DNA of 58,327 bases from Hymenobacter persicinus (GTDB taxonomy: Bacteria > Bacteroidota > Bacteroidia > Cytophagales > Hymenobacteraceae). Each line of letters starts with the position of its first letter. Position 1 is the stretch's first letter. Of this stretch, positions 8,168 to 16,325 are shown piece by piece. Below the pieces are notes generated by a model. The model did no database searches and was not told the DNA's origin. It worked only from the letters and a program-made list of their open reading frames with translations. The translations under genes were made by a program, and so were the position numbers. The DNA lies in contig NZ_SEWE01000034.1 of NCBI RefSeq assembly GCF_004167665.1, forward strand, positions 1-58,327, written 5' to 3'.

Positions 8168-9691
8168 TTACGCCGACGGCCACTGCATTTCAGCGCCCAC
8201 CACGAAGGCGACCTGCCCCAGCGTAGGTACGGGCGTCGAGTTGGCGGGCGGCGACATGGTCACGGTGATGGTGCCGGCCGTGGAGTTCTGGCTCAGCGTC
8301 GACTTGTAATACGACTGGGAGCCGCCGGCCAGCGGAATGCCCAGGAACGACACGCCCCACGACGACTGCTCCTGAAACACTTCCTGGAACGAGGAATAGT
8401 CGGTGCTGGTGTAAGTCATTTCGAACGTGGGCAGCTGGCTGATGATCAGGCTTGAAATGATGCCGAAGGTGCCATCCGTGCCGAAGTCGTAGGACGTGGG
8501 AATCGTGAACTGGTAGCCGCCCACCTTGGGGTCGAAGTTGACCGCCTGCTTGATGACCGATGGCAGCCACCAGCCCGTGCTCGAAGAGATGTCGTAGGGG
8601 GCCATGGTTGGCGTTACTTTGGTCACGCCGTTGAACGTCATCGTCACAGTGCAATTTTCGGTCTGCTGACTGAAAGAGAACATGTTGTAGGAGGCGCTGG
8701 CGCTGCCGCTGATGCCAAACCAGCCGATGGAGCCGCTGCCGCCGAATCCACCGTCCGCGGTGACGTGCACGGTGTTCTGGTCAACTTTGCTCACGTTCAT
8801 CGTCACCGAGAAGCTCGCCCCGCCGCTGGTGGGGTACAGCGCGTTCTGGATGGCGCCAATGGGCTCGGCGATGTTCATGCCGGGCTCGATGAGCACCGTA
8901 CCGTTGGCGCCAGCGGCCTGTATCCAGCCCTGGGTGGCCGTGGCCGGGGCGGGCTGCAGGTTTTTGCGCAGGTTGGCCAGCTGGTTGTTGCGTGAGAGCA
9001 CCGACGACTGAATGCCGGCCACGGCGCTGGTGTTAGCCAGGTAAGTCATCAGGTCATTGACCACCGTTTCCGAGCCCAGCGGCATGTTGGGCAACAGGGA
9101 AATCGGGTCCTGGCTGCTGCGCAGAGCGCCCAGCGTCAGGCCCGTGGCGCCCCACAGTATTACCTGGCTCGTGATATAGCCCATCTTGGCCGCCATCGTA
9201 GTGGCGTTGGCCGAGGCCGGAATCGGACCGGCAAAGCTGATCCAGTCATTGTAGAGCGTGTTGGCCACGGCCGCGTTCTGGTTGACGGCGTTGTTGAGGC
9301 TGGCCTGATCCTCAGCCGAGAGCTGGTAGGTGATGCCCGACACCACGTTGAAGTAGGCCGTGGTCAGCTCCGAACTGGCGGCCTGCACGTAGCCGCCGGC
9401 CTGATTGTAGCTGAACACGTTGTTGAGCCACTGGTAGGTGTTGAGGTTGAACACGCCCAGATTGTTCCAGAACCAGGGAAAGTCGCCGAGGGCTCCCTCA
9501 TCCACCGGCACCATGTCATTGATACCCAAATTTTTGACGACGGTATCCTGGGCCTGCTTGTTGAGTTCCTGGAAGAACGTGTTCTGGATGGGCACAATCG
9601 GGCCGCCGGCACCTACTGATTGAATAGCATACATGGCGCCGGGCCGGGTGGCCACGTTCGTCTGGCGGGGTTGGAGGGTCTGGGTTTCCAT
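8168..9691 (-). CDS. hypothetical protein, 507 aa, possible pore-former-like architecture
   Basis: A 507-residue protein I cannot assign to a family. It has no signal peptide or lipobox. The N-terminal half (to about residue 260) is mostly helical and Asn/Gln/Ala-rich. The C-terminal half is beta-rich with a Gly/Ser stretch (GGFGGSGSIGWFGISGSASA) of alternating small and aromatic residues, plus repeated TVTMTF and TITVTMSP strands. A helical part plus an amphipathic Gly/Ser beta region is seen in some pore-forming or surface-binding proteins, but this is speculation. The ATG at 9691 is chosen because the upstream 64 codons would lie over the -7 box. It is monocistronic, with its own promoter and terminator. 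Confidence 0.75.
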   Translation of the reverse strand: METQTLQPRQTNVATRPGAMYAIQSVGAGGPIVPIQNTFFQELNKQAQDTVVKNLGINDMVPVDEGALGDFPWFWNNLGVFNLNTYQWLNNVFSYNQAGGYVQAASSELTTAYFNVVSGITYQLSAEDQASLNNAVNQNAAVANTLYNDWISFAGPIPASANATTMAAKMGYITSQVILWGATGLTLGALRSSQDPISLLPNMPLGSETVVNDLMTYLANTSAVAGIQSSVLSRNNQLANLRKNLQPAPATATQGWIQAAGANGTVLIEPGMNIAEPIGAIQNALYPTSGGASFSVTMNVSKVDQNTVHVTADGGFGGSGSIGWFGISGSASASYNMFSFSQQTENCTVTMTFNGVTKVTPTMAPYDISSSTGWWLPSVIKQAVNFDPKVGGYQFTIPTSYDFGTDGTFGIISSLIISQLPTFEMTYTSTDYSSFQEVFQEQSSWGVSFLGIPLAGGSQSYYKSTLSQNSTAGTITVTMSPPANSTPVPTLGQVAFVVGAEMQWPSA

Positions 9692-9820
9692 GGTGAACGG
9701 TTGGGGGAGAAAAGAGGGGTAGCGGGTGCCTACTTTGGAAAGGGCTGTTCGGCGTGTGCCCGGCCTTTGGAAGTGTGCGTCCCGGTCCGGTTTGGCCGTT
9801 GACACATCCAATTGCTGAGA

Positions 9821-9828
9821 CAAACCTA
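9821..9828 (-). promoter_or_regulatory. -7 element, 507-aa orphan gene
   Basis: A perfect minus-strand TAGGTTTG lies about 130 nt upstream of the chosen start codon. No TTG is seen 18-21 nt before it. It supports the start at 9691 over the longer frame from 9883. Confidence 0.45.
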
Positions 9829-10102
9829 GCGCCCCGCTCCCGCCGTCTTTCAGGCGAAAACACCCGATTCCCGAACCACGCATTTCTACCTAGCTGCCGC
9901 CTTCACGCCCGCCAACACGCCCGCCGCACCTAGTTTTTTACAGATGCCAAATCTTTGATTTACTGTAATTTAGCCCACCAATTCTCAACCATACTTTTTA
10001 TTCACAAGCGCGGGTTTCTACGGTTGCCGCCGCCACTCCGCCTCGCGCGTATGCCCAGTTTTTTTGCTGCTGCTCCCTGACGCGCTGGGCGCTGCCGGGC
10101 AG
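9829..10102. other. intergenic region with AT-rich core
   Basis: No gene seen. The part around 9930-10010 is clearly AT-richer than the surroundings and holds a short inverted repeat (AAATC/GATTT, 9949-9961). It is probably part of the upstream region of the 507-aa orphan gene. Confidence 0.4.
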
Positions 10103-12721
10103 TTAGAGCTGGAGCAAACGCACAATCAGGCCCGTCCAGCCGGTCTGGTGGCTGGCGCCCATACCGCGGCCGTTGTCGCCGTGGAAGTACTCATGGAACA
10201 GGATATTGTCCCGGAAGTAGGGGTCGGTTTGCAGCAACCGGTAGTTGCCAAAAGCCGGGCGGCGGCCCTTTTTATCCTTGAGCAGCAGCCGGTTGAGGCG
10301 GCCGGCCAATTCGTGGGCCACCTGTTGCAGGTTGAGCTGCTGCCCGGAGCCGGTGGGGTATTCCACCGTAAACTTCTCCCCGTAGTAGAAGTAAAACCGC
10401 TGCAACGACTCGATAATGAGGTAGTTAATAGGAAACCAGATCGGGCCGCGCCAGTTGGAGTTGCCCCCGAACATGCTCGACTCGGCCTCGCCCGGCACGT
10501 ACTGCACCGTGAAATCCGTGTCTTCGGTGCTGAACACGTAGGGCTGCTCCAAGTGGTGGCGCGACATGGCCCGGATACCGAACTCTGACAAAAACTCCCG
10601 CTCGTCGAGCATGCGGCTGAGCAGGCTTTTGAGGCGGTCTTTGCGCATCAACGAAAGCTTGTGCCGGGCCGCCTTGCCGGGCTCTTCCCAGCGGCTGACC
10701 AGCTTGGCTAGGTGGGGCCGGTTTTCGAGCAGCCACCGGGCCCGGGCCGTGAATTCGGGCATCTGATCCAGCAGATCCTGCTCAATCACCTCCACGGCAA
10801 ACAGCGGAATCAGTCCCACGATGGAGCGCACTTTGAGCTTGGTTCGCTCCCCGTCAGGGGTGTGGAGCACGTCGTAGTAGAACTTGTCCTCGGCGTCCCA
10901 GAGGTTGAATTCCCCGTCGCCGCCCCGGGTCATGGCGTCGGCAATGTAGAGGAAGTGCTCGAAGAACTTGCCGGCCATTTCCTGGTACACGGGGTTGGTT
11001 TTGGCCAGCTCCAGGGCCATGCGCATCAGGTTCAGGGCAAACATGGCCATCCAGCTCGTGCCGTCGCTCTGCTCAATGAAGCCGCCGGTGGGCAGCGGGG
11101 CGCTGCGGTCAAACACGCCGATATTGTCGAGGCCCAGAAAGCCGCCCTCGAAGATGTTGCGCTCACTCTTATCCTTGCGGTTGACCCACCACGTGAAGTT
11201 CAGCGTGAGCTTGTGAAAGACAGCCTCCAGAAAAGCCGCGTCGCCGAGGCCGGCGTTGAGCTTTTTATCCATCTGGTACACCCGCCAGGTGGCCCAGGCG
11301 TGCACCGGCGGGTTCACGTCGTTCAGGTTCCACTCGTAGGCCGGCAGCTGTCCGCTCGGGTGCATGTACCAGTCCTTGGTGAGCAGGCGCAGCTGCTGCT
11401 TGGCAAACTCGGCGTCGACCATGGCCAGCGGGATGCAGTGGAAAGCCAAATCCCAGGCCGCGTACCACGGATACTCCCACTTGTCGGGCATGGAAACGAT
11501 GTCGGCGTTGTGCAGATGGCGCCAGGCACTGTTGCGGCCCCGGCGCCGGGCCGCGGGGGCCCGCAGCATGGCCGGGTCGCCGTCGAGCCACTGGGTCACG
11601 TCGTAGTAGTAGAACTGCTTGCTCCAGAGCATGCCGGCAAAGGCCTGGCGCTGCACGTTGCGGGCGTCGGGGTCGGGCAGGTTTTCCTGCAGGCAGCCAT
11701 AGAACTCGTCGGCCTCCTGCTGGCGGGTGGCCAGCAGCTGGTCGAAGGTAGCAAACGGGTCGTCGAACTCCTTTTGGCTCAGGCGCAGGCGCACGGTCTG
11801 GCTTTCCCCGGGCTTGATGGTGAGCTTGTACTGGGCCGCGACCTTGGTGCCCTGCTGCTCGGCGTTGATGGCGCCCCGCACGCCGTCGACCACGTAGTCG
11901 TTGATGCCGTCCTTGAAGTGCATGCCCTTGGCCGGCAGGCCGTAGAGCCGGGCACCATTGGTGTCATTCTCGCAAAACAGCAGCCGGGGCGCCTGGTCGC
12001 AGTAGAAGTAGTAGCGGCCCAGCGTGGGGTGGTCGGCGTGCACGGCGCCGGGGCGGGCTTCGCGCAGCGTGGGACGGGGCTCCCGGGTGTCCCAGCTCCA
12101 GGTATTGCGAAACCAGAGCTGGGGCAGCACCTGCACCCGGGCCGGGCGGGGGCCGCGGTTGTGCACCGTCAGCTGCACCAGGATGTCTTCGGCGCTGGCC
12201 TTGGCGTACTCAATGAACACGTCGAAGTAGCGCCGGTCGTTGAAGATGCCGGTGTCGAGCAGCTCGTATTCGGGCTCCTGGCGGGTGCGGGCGGCGTTTT
12301 CAGTTAGCAGCTGCTGGTAGGGAAAAGCCCGCTGCGGATACTTGTAGAGCATCCGCATGTAGGAGTGGGTGGGCGTGCTGTCGAGGTAGTAGTAGAGCTC
12401 CTTCACGTCCTCGCCGTGGTTGCCCTGCCCGTTGGTGAGGCCGAAGAGCCGCTCCTTGAGAATCTCGTCCTGGCCGTTCCAGAGCGCCACGCTCAAGCAC
12501 AGGCGCTGCTGGTCGTCGCTGATGCCGCCGATGCCTTCCTCACCCCAGCGGTAGGCCTTGCTGCGGGCCATGTCGTGGGTAACGAAGTCCCAGGCGTTGC
12601 CGTCGGCGCTGTAGTCTTCGCGCACGGTGCCCCACTGCCGCTCGGTCAGGTAGGGCCCAAACTTCTTCCACGGCGCCTTCTGGGCATTCGACTCGAGTAA
12701 GCGTAGTTGTTCCTGCGTCAT
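10103..12721 (-). CDS. GH63-like (MGH1-type) glycoside hydrolase
   Basis: An 872-residue cytosolic glycosidase with the (alpha/alpha)6-barrel of glycosyl hydrolase family 63 and mannosylglycerate-hydrolase-like enzymes. The N-terminal beta-rich part (to about 330) contains [20 protein letters not shown]. The barrel shows [15 protein letters not shown] (414-428, with Asp424 in the place of the usual general acid), [16 protein letters not shown], and [13 protein letters not shown]. It ends with [13 protein letters not shown]. No signal peptide is present, so the substrate is likely an intracellular alpha-glucoside or alpha-mannoside such as a compatible solute. The next gene upstream on the same strand (creatininase family) is 196 nt away, so it is probably transcribed separately. 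Confidence 0.85.
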   Translation of the reverse strand: MTQEQLRLLESNAQKAPWKKFGPYLTERQWGTVREDYSADGNAWDFVTHDMARSKAYRWGEEGIGGISDDQQRLCLSVALWNGQDEILKERLFGLTNGQGNHGEDVKELYYYLDSTPTHSYMRMLYKYPQRAFPYQQLLTENAARTRQEPEYELLDTGIFNDRRYFDVFIEYAKASAEDILVQLTVHNRGPRPARVQVLPQLWFRNTWSWDTREPRPTLREARPGAVHADHPTLGRYYFYCDQAPRLLFCENDTNGARLYGLPAKGMHFKDGINDYVVDGVRGAINAEQQGTKVAAQYKLTIKPGESQTVRLRLSQKEFDDPFATFDQLLATRQQEADEFYGCLQENLPDPDARNVQRQAFAGMLWSKQFYYYDVTQWLDGDPAMLRAPAARRRGRNSAWRHLHNADIVSMPDKWEYPWYAAWDLAFHCIPLAMVDAEFAKQQLRLLTKDWYMHPSGQLPAYEWNLNDVNPPVHAWATWRVYQMDKKLNAGLGDAAFLEAVFHKLTLNFTWWVNRKDKSERNIFEGGFLGLDNIGVFDRSAPLPTGGFIEQSDGTSWMAMFALNLMRMALELAKTNPVYQEMAGKFFEHFLYIADAMTRGGDGEFNLWDAEDKFYYDVLHTPDGERTKLKVRSIVGLIPLFAVEVIEQDLLDQMPEFTARARWLLENRPHLAKLVSRWEEPGKAARHKLSLMRKDRLKSLLSRMLDEREFLSEFGIRAMSRHHLEQPYVFSTEDTDFTVQYVPGEAESSMFGGNSNWRGPIWFPINYLIIESLQRFYFYYGEKFTVEYPTGSGQQLNLQQVAHELAGRLNRLLLKDKKGRRPAFGNYRLLQTDPYFRDNILFHEYFHGDNGRGMGASHQTGWTGLIVRLLQL

Positions 12722-12917
12722 AGGTTGGGGGCTCGGGTTCCTGAATATAAGAATATCCCGATGTAAGAAAGCGGCGGGGCCACTGGCGCCCGCCGGAGTG
12801 CGGCCCGACGGGCGTGGGCCCGGGTAAGTGAAGTTGTGGGGTACTCGTTTTCGGGGCGCAGGGTTATGGCCGCGGATGCATTTCTGGCGCCCCGCTCCTA
12901 CCCTTTTCCCTACCCCG

Positions 12918-13685
12918 CTACTCGTACAAGTCCCGCACGTCGGCCGCGGCCAGCTCGACCAGAAACTGGCTGATGTTGCGCGTCACGGCCGCCAAAAAGG
13001 CCGCGCCCTTCTCGGCCGTGGCCGCGGCCGGGTCACCCACCCCGGTGTCGGCTGATACTTGGCTCCACTCGCGCTGGGCCCAGGCCCAGCCCTGGCGCAG
13101 GGCCTGGATGCGAAACTGCTTGGCGGCCCCGCTCCCGGCCTCGGCCAACGGGCTTACCAGGTCGGGAGCAATATGCAGCATGACGCTGGTTTCAAGCTCG
13201 TCGGCATGGTCGCCGGGGGCCGAAAAGAATGCGGTGCGGTCGGCGGCCCGAAACCAGTTGAGCGTGCTCAAGAACACCGTCGGAAACTCGGCCTGGAGCT
13301 CCCGCAGAATCTGGCGGAAGTCGTTGCCCCCGTGCCCGTTCAGCACCACCAGCTTCGGAATGCCCTGCCGGGCCAGCACCTGCACCACGTCGCGCAGAAT
13401 CAGCAGCTGGGTGCTCGGGTTCAGGTTGATGTCGAGCGTGATGTCGAGCTGGCCGGTGTTGACCCCGAACGGAATGCCGGGCAGCACCACCACCTTGGCA
13501 CCCTGCTCCCAGGCCAGCCGGGCCGCCTCGGCCGCCACGTAGTCACTCTGGAAGTTGTCGGTGGCGTAGGGCAGGTGGTAGTTGTGGGCCTCGGTGGCGC
13601 CCCAGGGCAGCACCACTACTTCGTAATTCGCCTCCCGGACGGTTTTCCAGGTGGTTTCGGCCAGAATGTAAGGACGCGGTGACAT
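12918..13685 (-). CDS. creatininase-family amidohydrolase
   Basis: A 255-residue metal-dependent hydrolase of the creatininase/MftE/FAPy-deformylase family. Conserved elements are LPWGATEAHNYHLP (26-39), with Glu32 and His34 as likely metal ligands, then Asp43, LNGHGGND (115-122, His118) and GDHADELETS (158-167), which supplies the last acidic ligand. Members hydrolyse cyclic amides or formamidopyrimidines; creatinine itself is unlikely to be the substrate here. No signal peptide. It is 92 nt downstream of the 2H phosphoesterase gene on the same strand and could share its transcript. Confidence 0.88.
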   Translation of the reverse strand: MSPRPYILAETTWKTVREANYEVVVLPWGATEAHNYHLPYATDNFQSDYVAAEAARLAWEQGAKVVVLPGIPFGVNTGQLDITLDINLNPSTQLLILRDVVQVLARQGIPKLVVLNGHGGNDFRQILRELQAEFPTVFLSTLNWFRAADRTAFFSAPGDHADELETSVMLHIAPDLVSPLAEAGSGAAKQFRIQALRQGWAWAQREWSQVSADTGVGDPAAATAEKGAAFLAAVTRNISQFLVELAAADVRDLYE

Positions 13686-13777
13686 AGCGGCAGGGGTTGG
13701 TGGGCAGGCCCCGCCTTGGGGGCCAAGGTTTCTCCCTACGCAAGCTGGCCCGGCAAGGTCGGGACTACTGGGTGGGG

Positions 13778-14467
13778 TTAGCGCCCACTCAGCTCGTAGC
13801 GCCCCAGCAGCCCAGTATTGGCCGCCCGCTGGTACCAGTCGTTGTAGACCAGCTCCACGGCCGGCACCTCGAACGCGCCGATAAAGTACCGCTCGTACTC
13901 CCGCAGCTTGGCCAGCAGCGCGGCCGGGTTGCGCAGGGGGCGGCGGAAGCGGATAATGGTGGAATGGGCCGTTTCGAGGCGGTAGCGCTGGTCAATGGAC
14001 TGGCGCAAGGGCGCGGCCAGGATGGCCGCGCGCAGGGTATCGCGCAGGGCGGCCAGGCCCTCGTCCTCAGGAAAGCCCTGCACCAGGATGCCGCCCGCCG
14101 AGGCCGTCAGCCCCGCCAGCCGGATGCGGAACGGCCGGCTCTCCCGCGCTACTTCCCGCACAATCCGCTGGTAGTCGGCGGGGTTTATTTCTTCCAGGGT
14201 AAAGCCCGGCACGCAGGAAATAACCGACAGCACGGTCAGGTGCAGGTCGGACGCCGGGTAGTAGTACTGCTCCGGCTCTAGTTGGCGAAATTCGGCCAGC
14301 AGCTGCCCGACCACGGCCGTCACGGCCGCCGGGGGCCGGGCCAGCACGGTCAGGCCCCGGCGGGAATCCCGGGCGTCGTCGAGCAGCGGGTCCAGCTCGG
14401 CCTGCCCGCGGAGCAGCTGGCGGGCGGCGGCCGCACGCATGGCGGCGTAGTGCTGCGGCAGGTTCAT
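13778..14467 (-). CDS. 2H phosphoesterase (2'-5' RNA ligase-like) protein
   Basis: A 229-residue protein with the two HxT/Sx motifs of the 2H phosphoesterase superfamily: HLTV at 76-79 and HSTI at 168-171. These form the symmetrical active site of RNA ligase/cyclic phosphodiesterase-type enzymes. Families in this group hydrolyse or ligate 2',3'-cyclic or 2'-5' phosphodiester bonds. The true substrate could also be a nucleotide derivative. No signal peptide. A frame starting at 14561 overlaps but is a shadow. The gene precedes the creatininase-family gene on the same strand. Confidence 0.8.
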   Translation of the reverse strand: MNLPQHYAAMRAAAARQLLRGQAELDPLLDDARDSRRGLTVLARPPAAVTAVVGQLLAEFRQLEPEQYYYPASDLHLTVLSVISCVPGFTLEEINPADYQRIVREVARESRPFRIRLAGLTASAGGILVQGFPEDEGLAALRDTLRAAILAAPLRQSIDQRYRLETAHSTIIRFRRPLRNPAALLAKLREYERYFIGAFEVPAVELVYNDWYQRAANTGLLGRYELSGR

Positions 14468-14650
14468 GGCACATGGGGCTTACGGGGCCAAGAACGGCAA
14501 AGCCCGCAAAAACTCCCGGCCTGCGCTTGCCATTCCCCCTATTCTTCTCATCTTCAACCACTACCCGTACCTAGCCTATTGCTATAGTCCCCGCCCGGTC
14601 CCTGCGGCCGGCCGGTTTTCAATCCTTTTTCACTTTATTCTTTTCTCGTT

Positions 14651-15223
14651 ATGGCTAAAGCCACCAATGCCCTCACCCAGGGCCTGTCCGGTAAAGTGTC
14701 GGGCCTCGTATTTCGCCGCAATGCCAACGGCACCGTCAGCGTGGGCGACGCGCCCCGCCCCTCTTCCAAGGTCCCGAGCCCGGCCGTGCTGGCCCAGCGG
14801 CAGCGCTTTCAGCAGGCCGCCTTCTACGGGCGCGCCGTGCAGCAGGACCCGGCCGCCATGGCCGCCTATGCCACCGGCATCGACGTCAACACCAGCAGCG
14901 CCTACGTGGTGGCCGTGGCCGACTACCTCAGCGCGCCCAACATCCGCAACGTGGACTTCAGCGCCTACCGCGGCCAAAAGGGCGACGTTATCACCGTTCA
15001 GGCCACCGACGATTTTGCCGTAACCGAAGTGCGGGTCCTTATTCAGAATCCCGACGGCACCCTGGTCGAGGAAGGCCCCGCCCTGCCCGACGCCGACGGC
15101 TTCACGTTCCGTTTCGTGGCCAAGGCCGTCAATGCCAGCCTCGACGGGGACCGGATCATCGTGACGGCCGCCGACCGGCCCGGCAACCAGACCACCGAGC
15201 AGCACACCTTCGGGGACCGGTAG
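14651..15223 (+). CDS. conserved Bacteroidota protein of unknown function
   Basis: A 190-residue protein starting MAKATNALTQGLSGKVSGLV. The first 90 residues follow a pattern recalled from a widespread Bacteroidota family: GxSGKV, an R/Y-rich strand, a Pro-Ser loop, then QRQRFQQAAFYGRAV with an A-Y rich helix. The second half is a beta-sandwich-like domain (VRVLIQNPDG, RIIVTAADRPGN). No signal peptide. No enzymatic motif is visible and I do not know the function. It is transcribed towards the nuclease gene and ends 170 nt before it. Confidence 0.75.
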   Translation: MAKATNALTQGLSGKVSGLVFRRNANGTVSVGDAPRPSSKVPSPAVLAQRQRFQQAAFYGRAVQQDPAAMAAYATGIDVNTSSAYVVAVADYLSAPNIRNVDFSAYRGQKGDVITVQATDDFAVTEVRVLIQNPDGTLVEEGPALPDADGFTFRFVAKAVNASLDGDRIIVTAADRPGNQTTEQHTFGDR

Positions 15224-15345
15224 ACATCCCGGCATCGTCCTACTTTCGACAAAGCCGATCCGGGAGCGAGTTGGGACCTTGTAGCCACCTTCCCGCCACC
15301 TTCCCCCAGCCCGGACCCGCTAAAGTGCAAGTTCCTTAAAAATCA

Positions 15346-15376
15346 GAAGCCCCCGCAGCACTGCTGCGGGGGCTTC
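15346..15376 (-). terminator. long perfect hairpin, S1/P1 nuclease terminator
   Basis: 15 + 1 + 15 nt perfect palindrome (GAAGCCCCCGCAGCA and its complement). On the minus strand it is followed by GATTTTTAA, which fits termination of the nuclease gene 23 nt upstream. The plus-strand side has no T run. Confidence 0.75.
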
Positions 15377-15398
15377 CTTATATGCGTGGCAGCCGGGC

Positions 15399-16184
15399 CT
15401 AGAAGGCGGCATTCAGCACCCCGGCCAGGCGGATGCCGGCCTGCACGAGCCGGTCTTCCACCGAGGGCAGGTGGGCGGGCACGTACTTGTAGTCGAAGTC
15501 GGGGTTGAGGGCCGTTTCGGCGTAGAGCTGCTGGCTGATGGTATAGGACTCAAACAGCCAGGTCGGCACGGCGTCCTTCTGCCACTGCTTCACCTGGGCC
15601 GAGCTGGCGTGGTCGAGCAGGGCGGCCAGCTCGGAGTAGGTCATGCCCTCGTACTCAATCAGGCCACTGTCCCAGAGGCTGTGCAGGTTGGTGTCCTTGC
15701 CCTGATACTTCACCGTAATGGCGTTGCCGCCCTTGTCCTCGGCCCGGCTGACGTGCATGGGCTGGTGCACGTCGCCGATGATGTGAATGACGAACTTCAG
15801 CGCCACCTGCCGCTGCTCCCGGGTCTTGGTGAGGTCCTTGAGGTCTTTGAGGTTTTGCTGCAGGGCCTGGTAAGCATTGGGCTCGGTCATGGCGTTGATG
15901 GCCGTGTTGTACTGCTCAAACGACATGCCCGAGGGCGTGTTGATGAAGTGCCAGGGCGCGGTAAACGAGTATTCGGGCGAGTAGCGGGCCTCGTCGGCCC
16001 AGGTGGTGGCCAGGGGCAGGCGCTGGGTGCCCAGCAGCAGGGCCACCTGCTTGCGGGCGTTGTCGGAGAGGTGGTTTTCGGCAATCTTGCCCACCACGCG
16101 GTGGCCTTGCACGCCCCAGGCCCGCAGGCTAAACGGCAGGGCCAGCAGCACCAGCAGGAACGCGCACTTTTTCACTAGAAGCAT
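15399..16184 (-). CDS. secreted S1/P1-type zinc nuclease
   Basis: A 261-residue single-strand-specific nuclease precursor. The signal peptide ends at LRA, so the mature protein would begin with Trp (WGVQGHRVVG). That is the arrangement in S1/P1 nucleases, where the N-terminal Trp binds the zinc cluster. Other zinc-ligand motifs are APWHFIN, HIIGDVHQPMHV and NLHSLWDSGLI. It likely degrades nucleic acids or 3'-nucleotides outside the inner membrane for phosphate or nucleotide scavenging. The ATG at 16184 begins the signal peptide; the longer frame (16238) runs over the -7 box. A palindrome abuts the promoter. Confidence 0.92.
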   Translation of the reverse strand: MLLVKKCAFLLVLLALPFSLRAWGVQGHRVVGKIAENHLSDNARKQVALLLGTQRLPLATTWADEARYSPEYSFTAPWHFINTPSGMSFEQYNTAINAMTEPNAYQALQQNLKDLKDLTKTREQRQVALKFVIHIIGDVHQPMHVSRAEDKGGNAITVKYQGKDTNLHSLWDSGLIEYEGMTYSELAALLDHASSAQVKQWQKDAVPTWLFESYTISQQLYAETALNPDFDYKYVPAHLPSVEDRLVQAGIRLAGVLNAAF

Positions 16185-16226
16185 AAGAATGAAGAAAGGA
16201 AGGGAGTTAAAGAGCCGGCGAAACCA

Positions 16227-16234
16227 CAAAAGTA
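16227..16234 (-). promoter_or_regulatory. -7 element, S1/P1 nuclease gene
   Basis: A perfect minus-strand TACTTTTG, 43 nt before the start codon. No TTG is found at the -33 position; a 24-bp inverted repeat occupies the spacer instead. Confidence 0.6.
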
Positions 16235-16236
16235 GC

Positions 16237-16260
16237 ACAAAACCCAGTCATGGGTTTTGT
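16237..16260. promoter_or_regulatory. operator-like perfect inverted repeat
   Basis: ACAAAACCCA (16237-16246) and TGGGTTTTGT (16251-16260) are perfect inverted copies around a 4-nt spacer. The repeat sits 2 nt upstream of the nuclease -7 box, in the spacer where a dimeric activator or repressor would act. No T run follows, so it is not a normal terminator. Confidence 0.55.
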
Positions 16261-16325
16261 CCGGGCGCTAAATACCCCGTTTCCCGGCCGGGGTTGCACG
16301 CGGCCCTCCCCGCCTCTGCTCCAGC

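Noticed and set aside
7854..8309. plus-strand ORF in the VIT1/orphan intergenic region
   Set aside because: It runs through a strong terminator and into the 3' end of the opposite-strand orphan gene; no plausible protein.
9949..9961. short inverted repeat AAATC/GATTT
   Set aside because: Five-bp arms in AT-rich DNA are expected by chance.
10712..12307. 531-aa open frame antisense to the GH63-like gene
   Set aside because: The high-GC codon bias of the real gene keeps the antisense frame open; the product is Val/Gly/His-rich without family resemblance.
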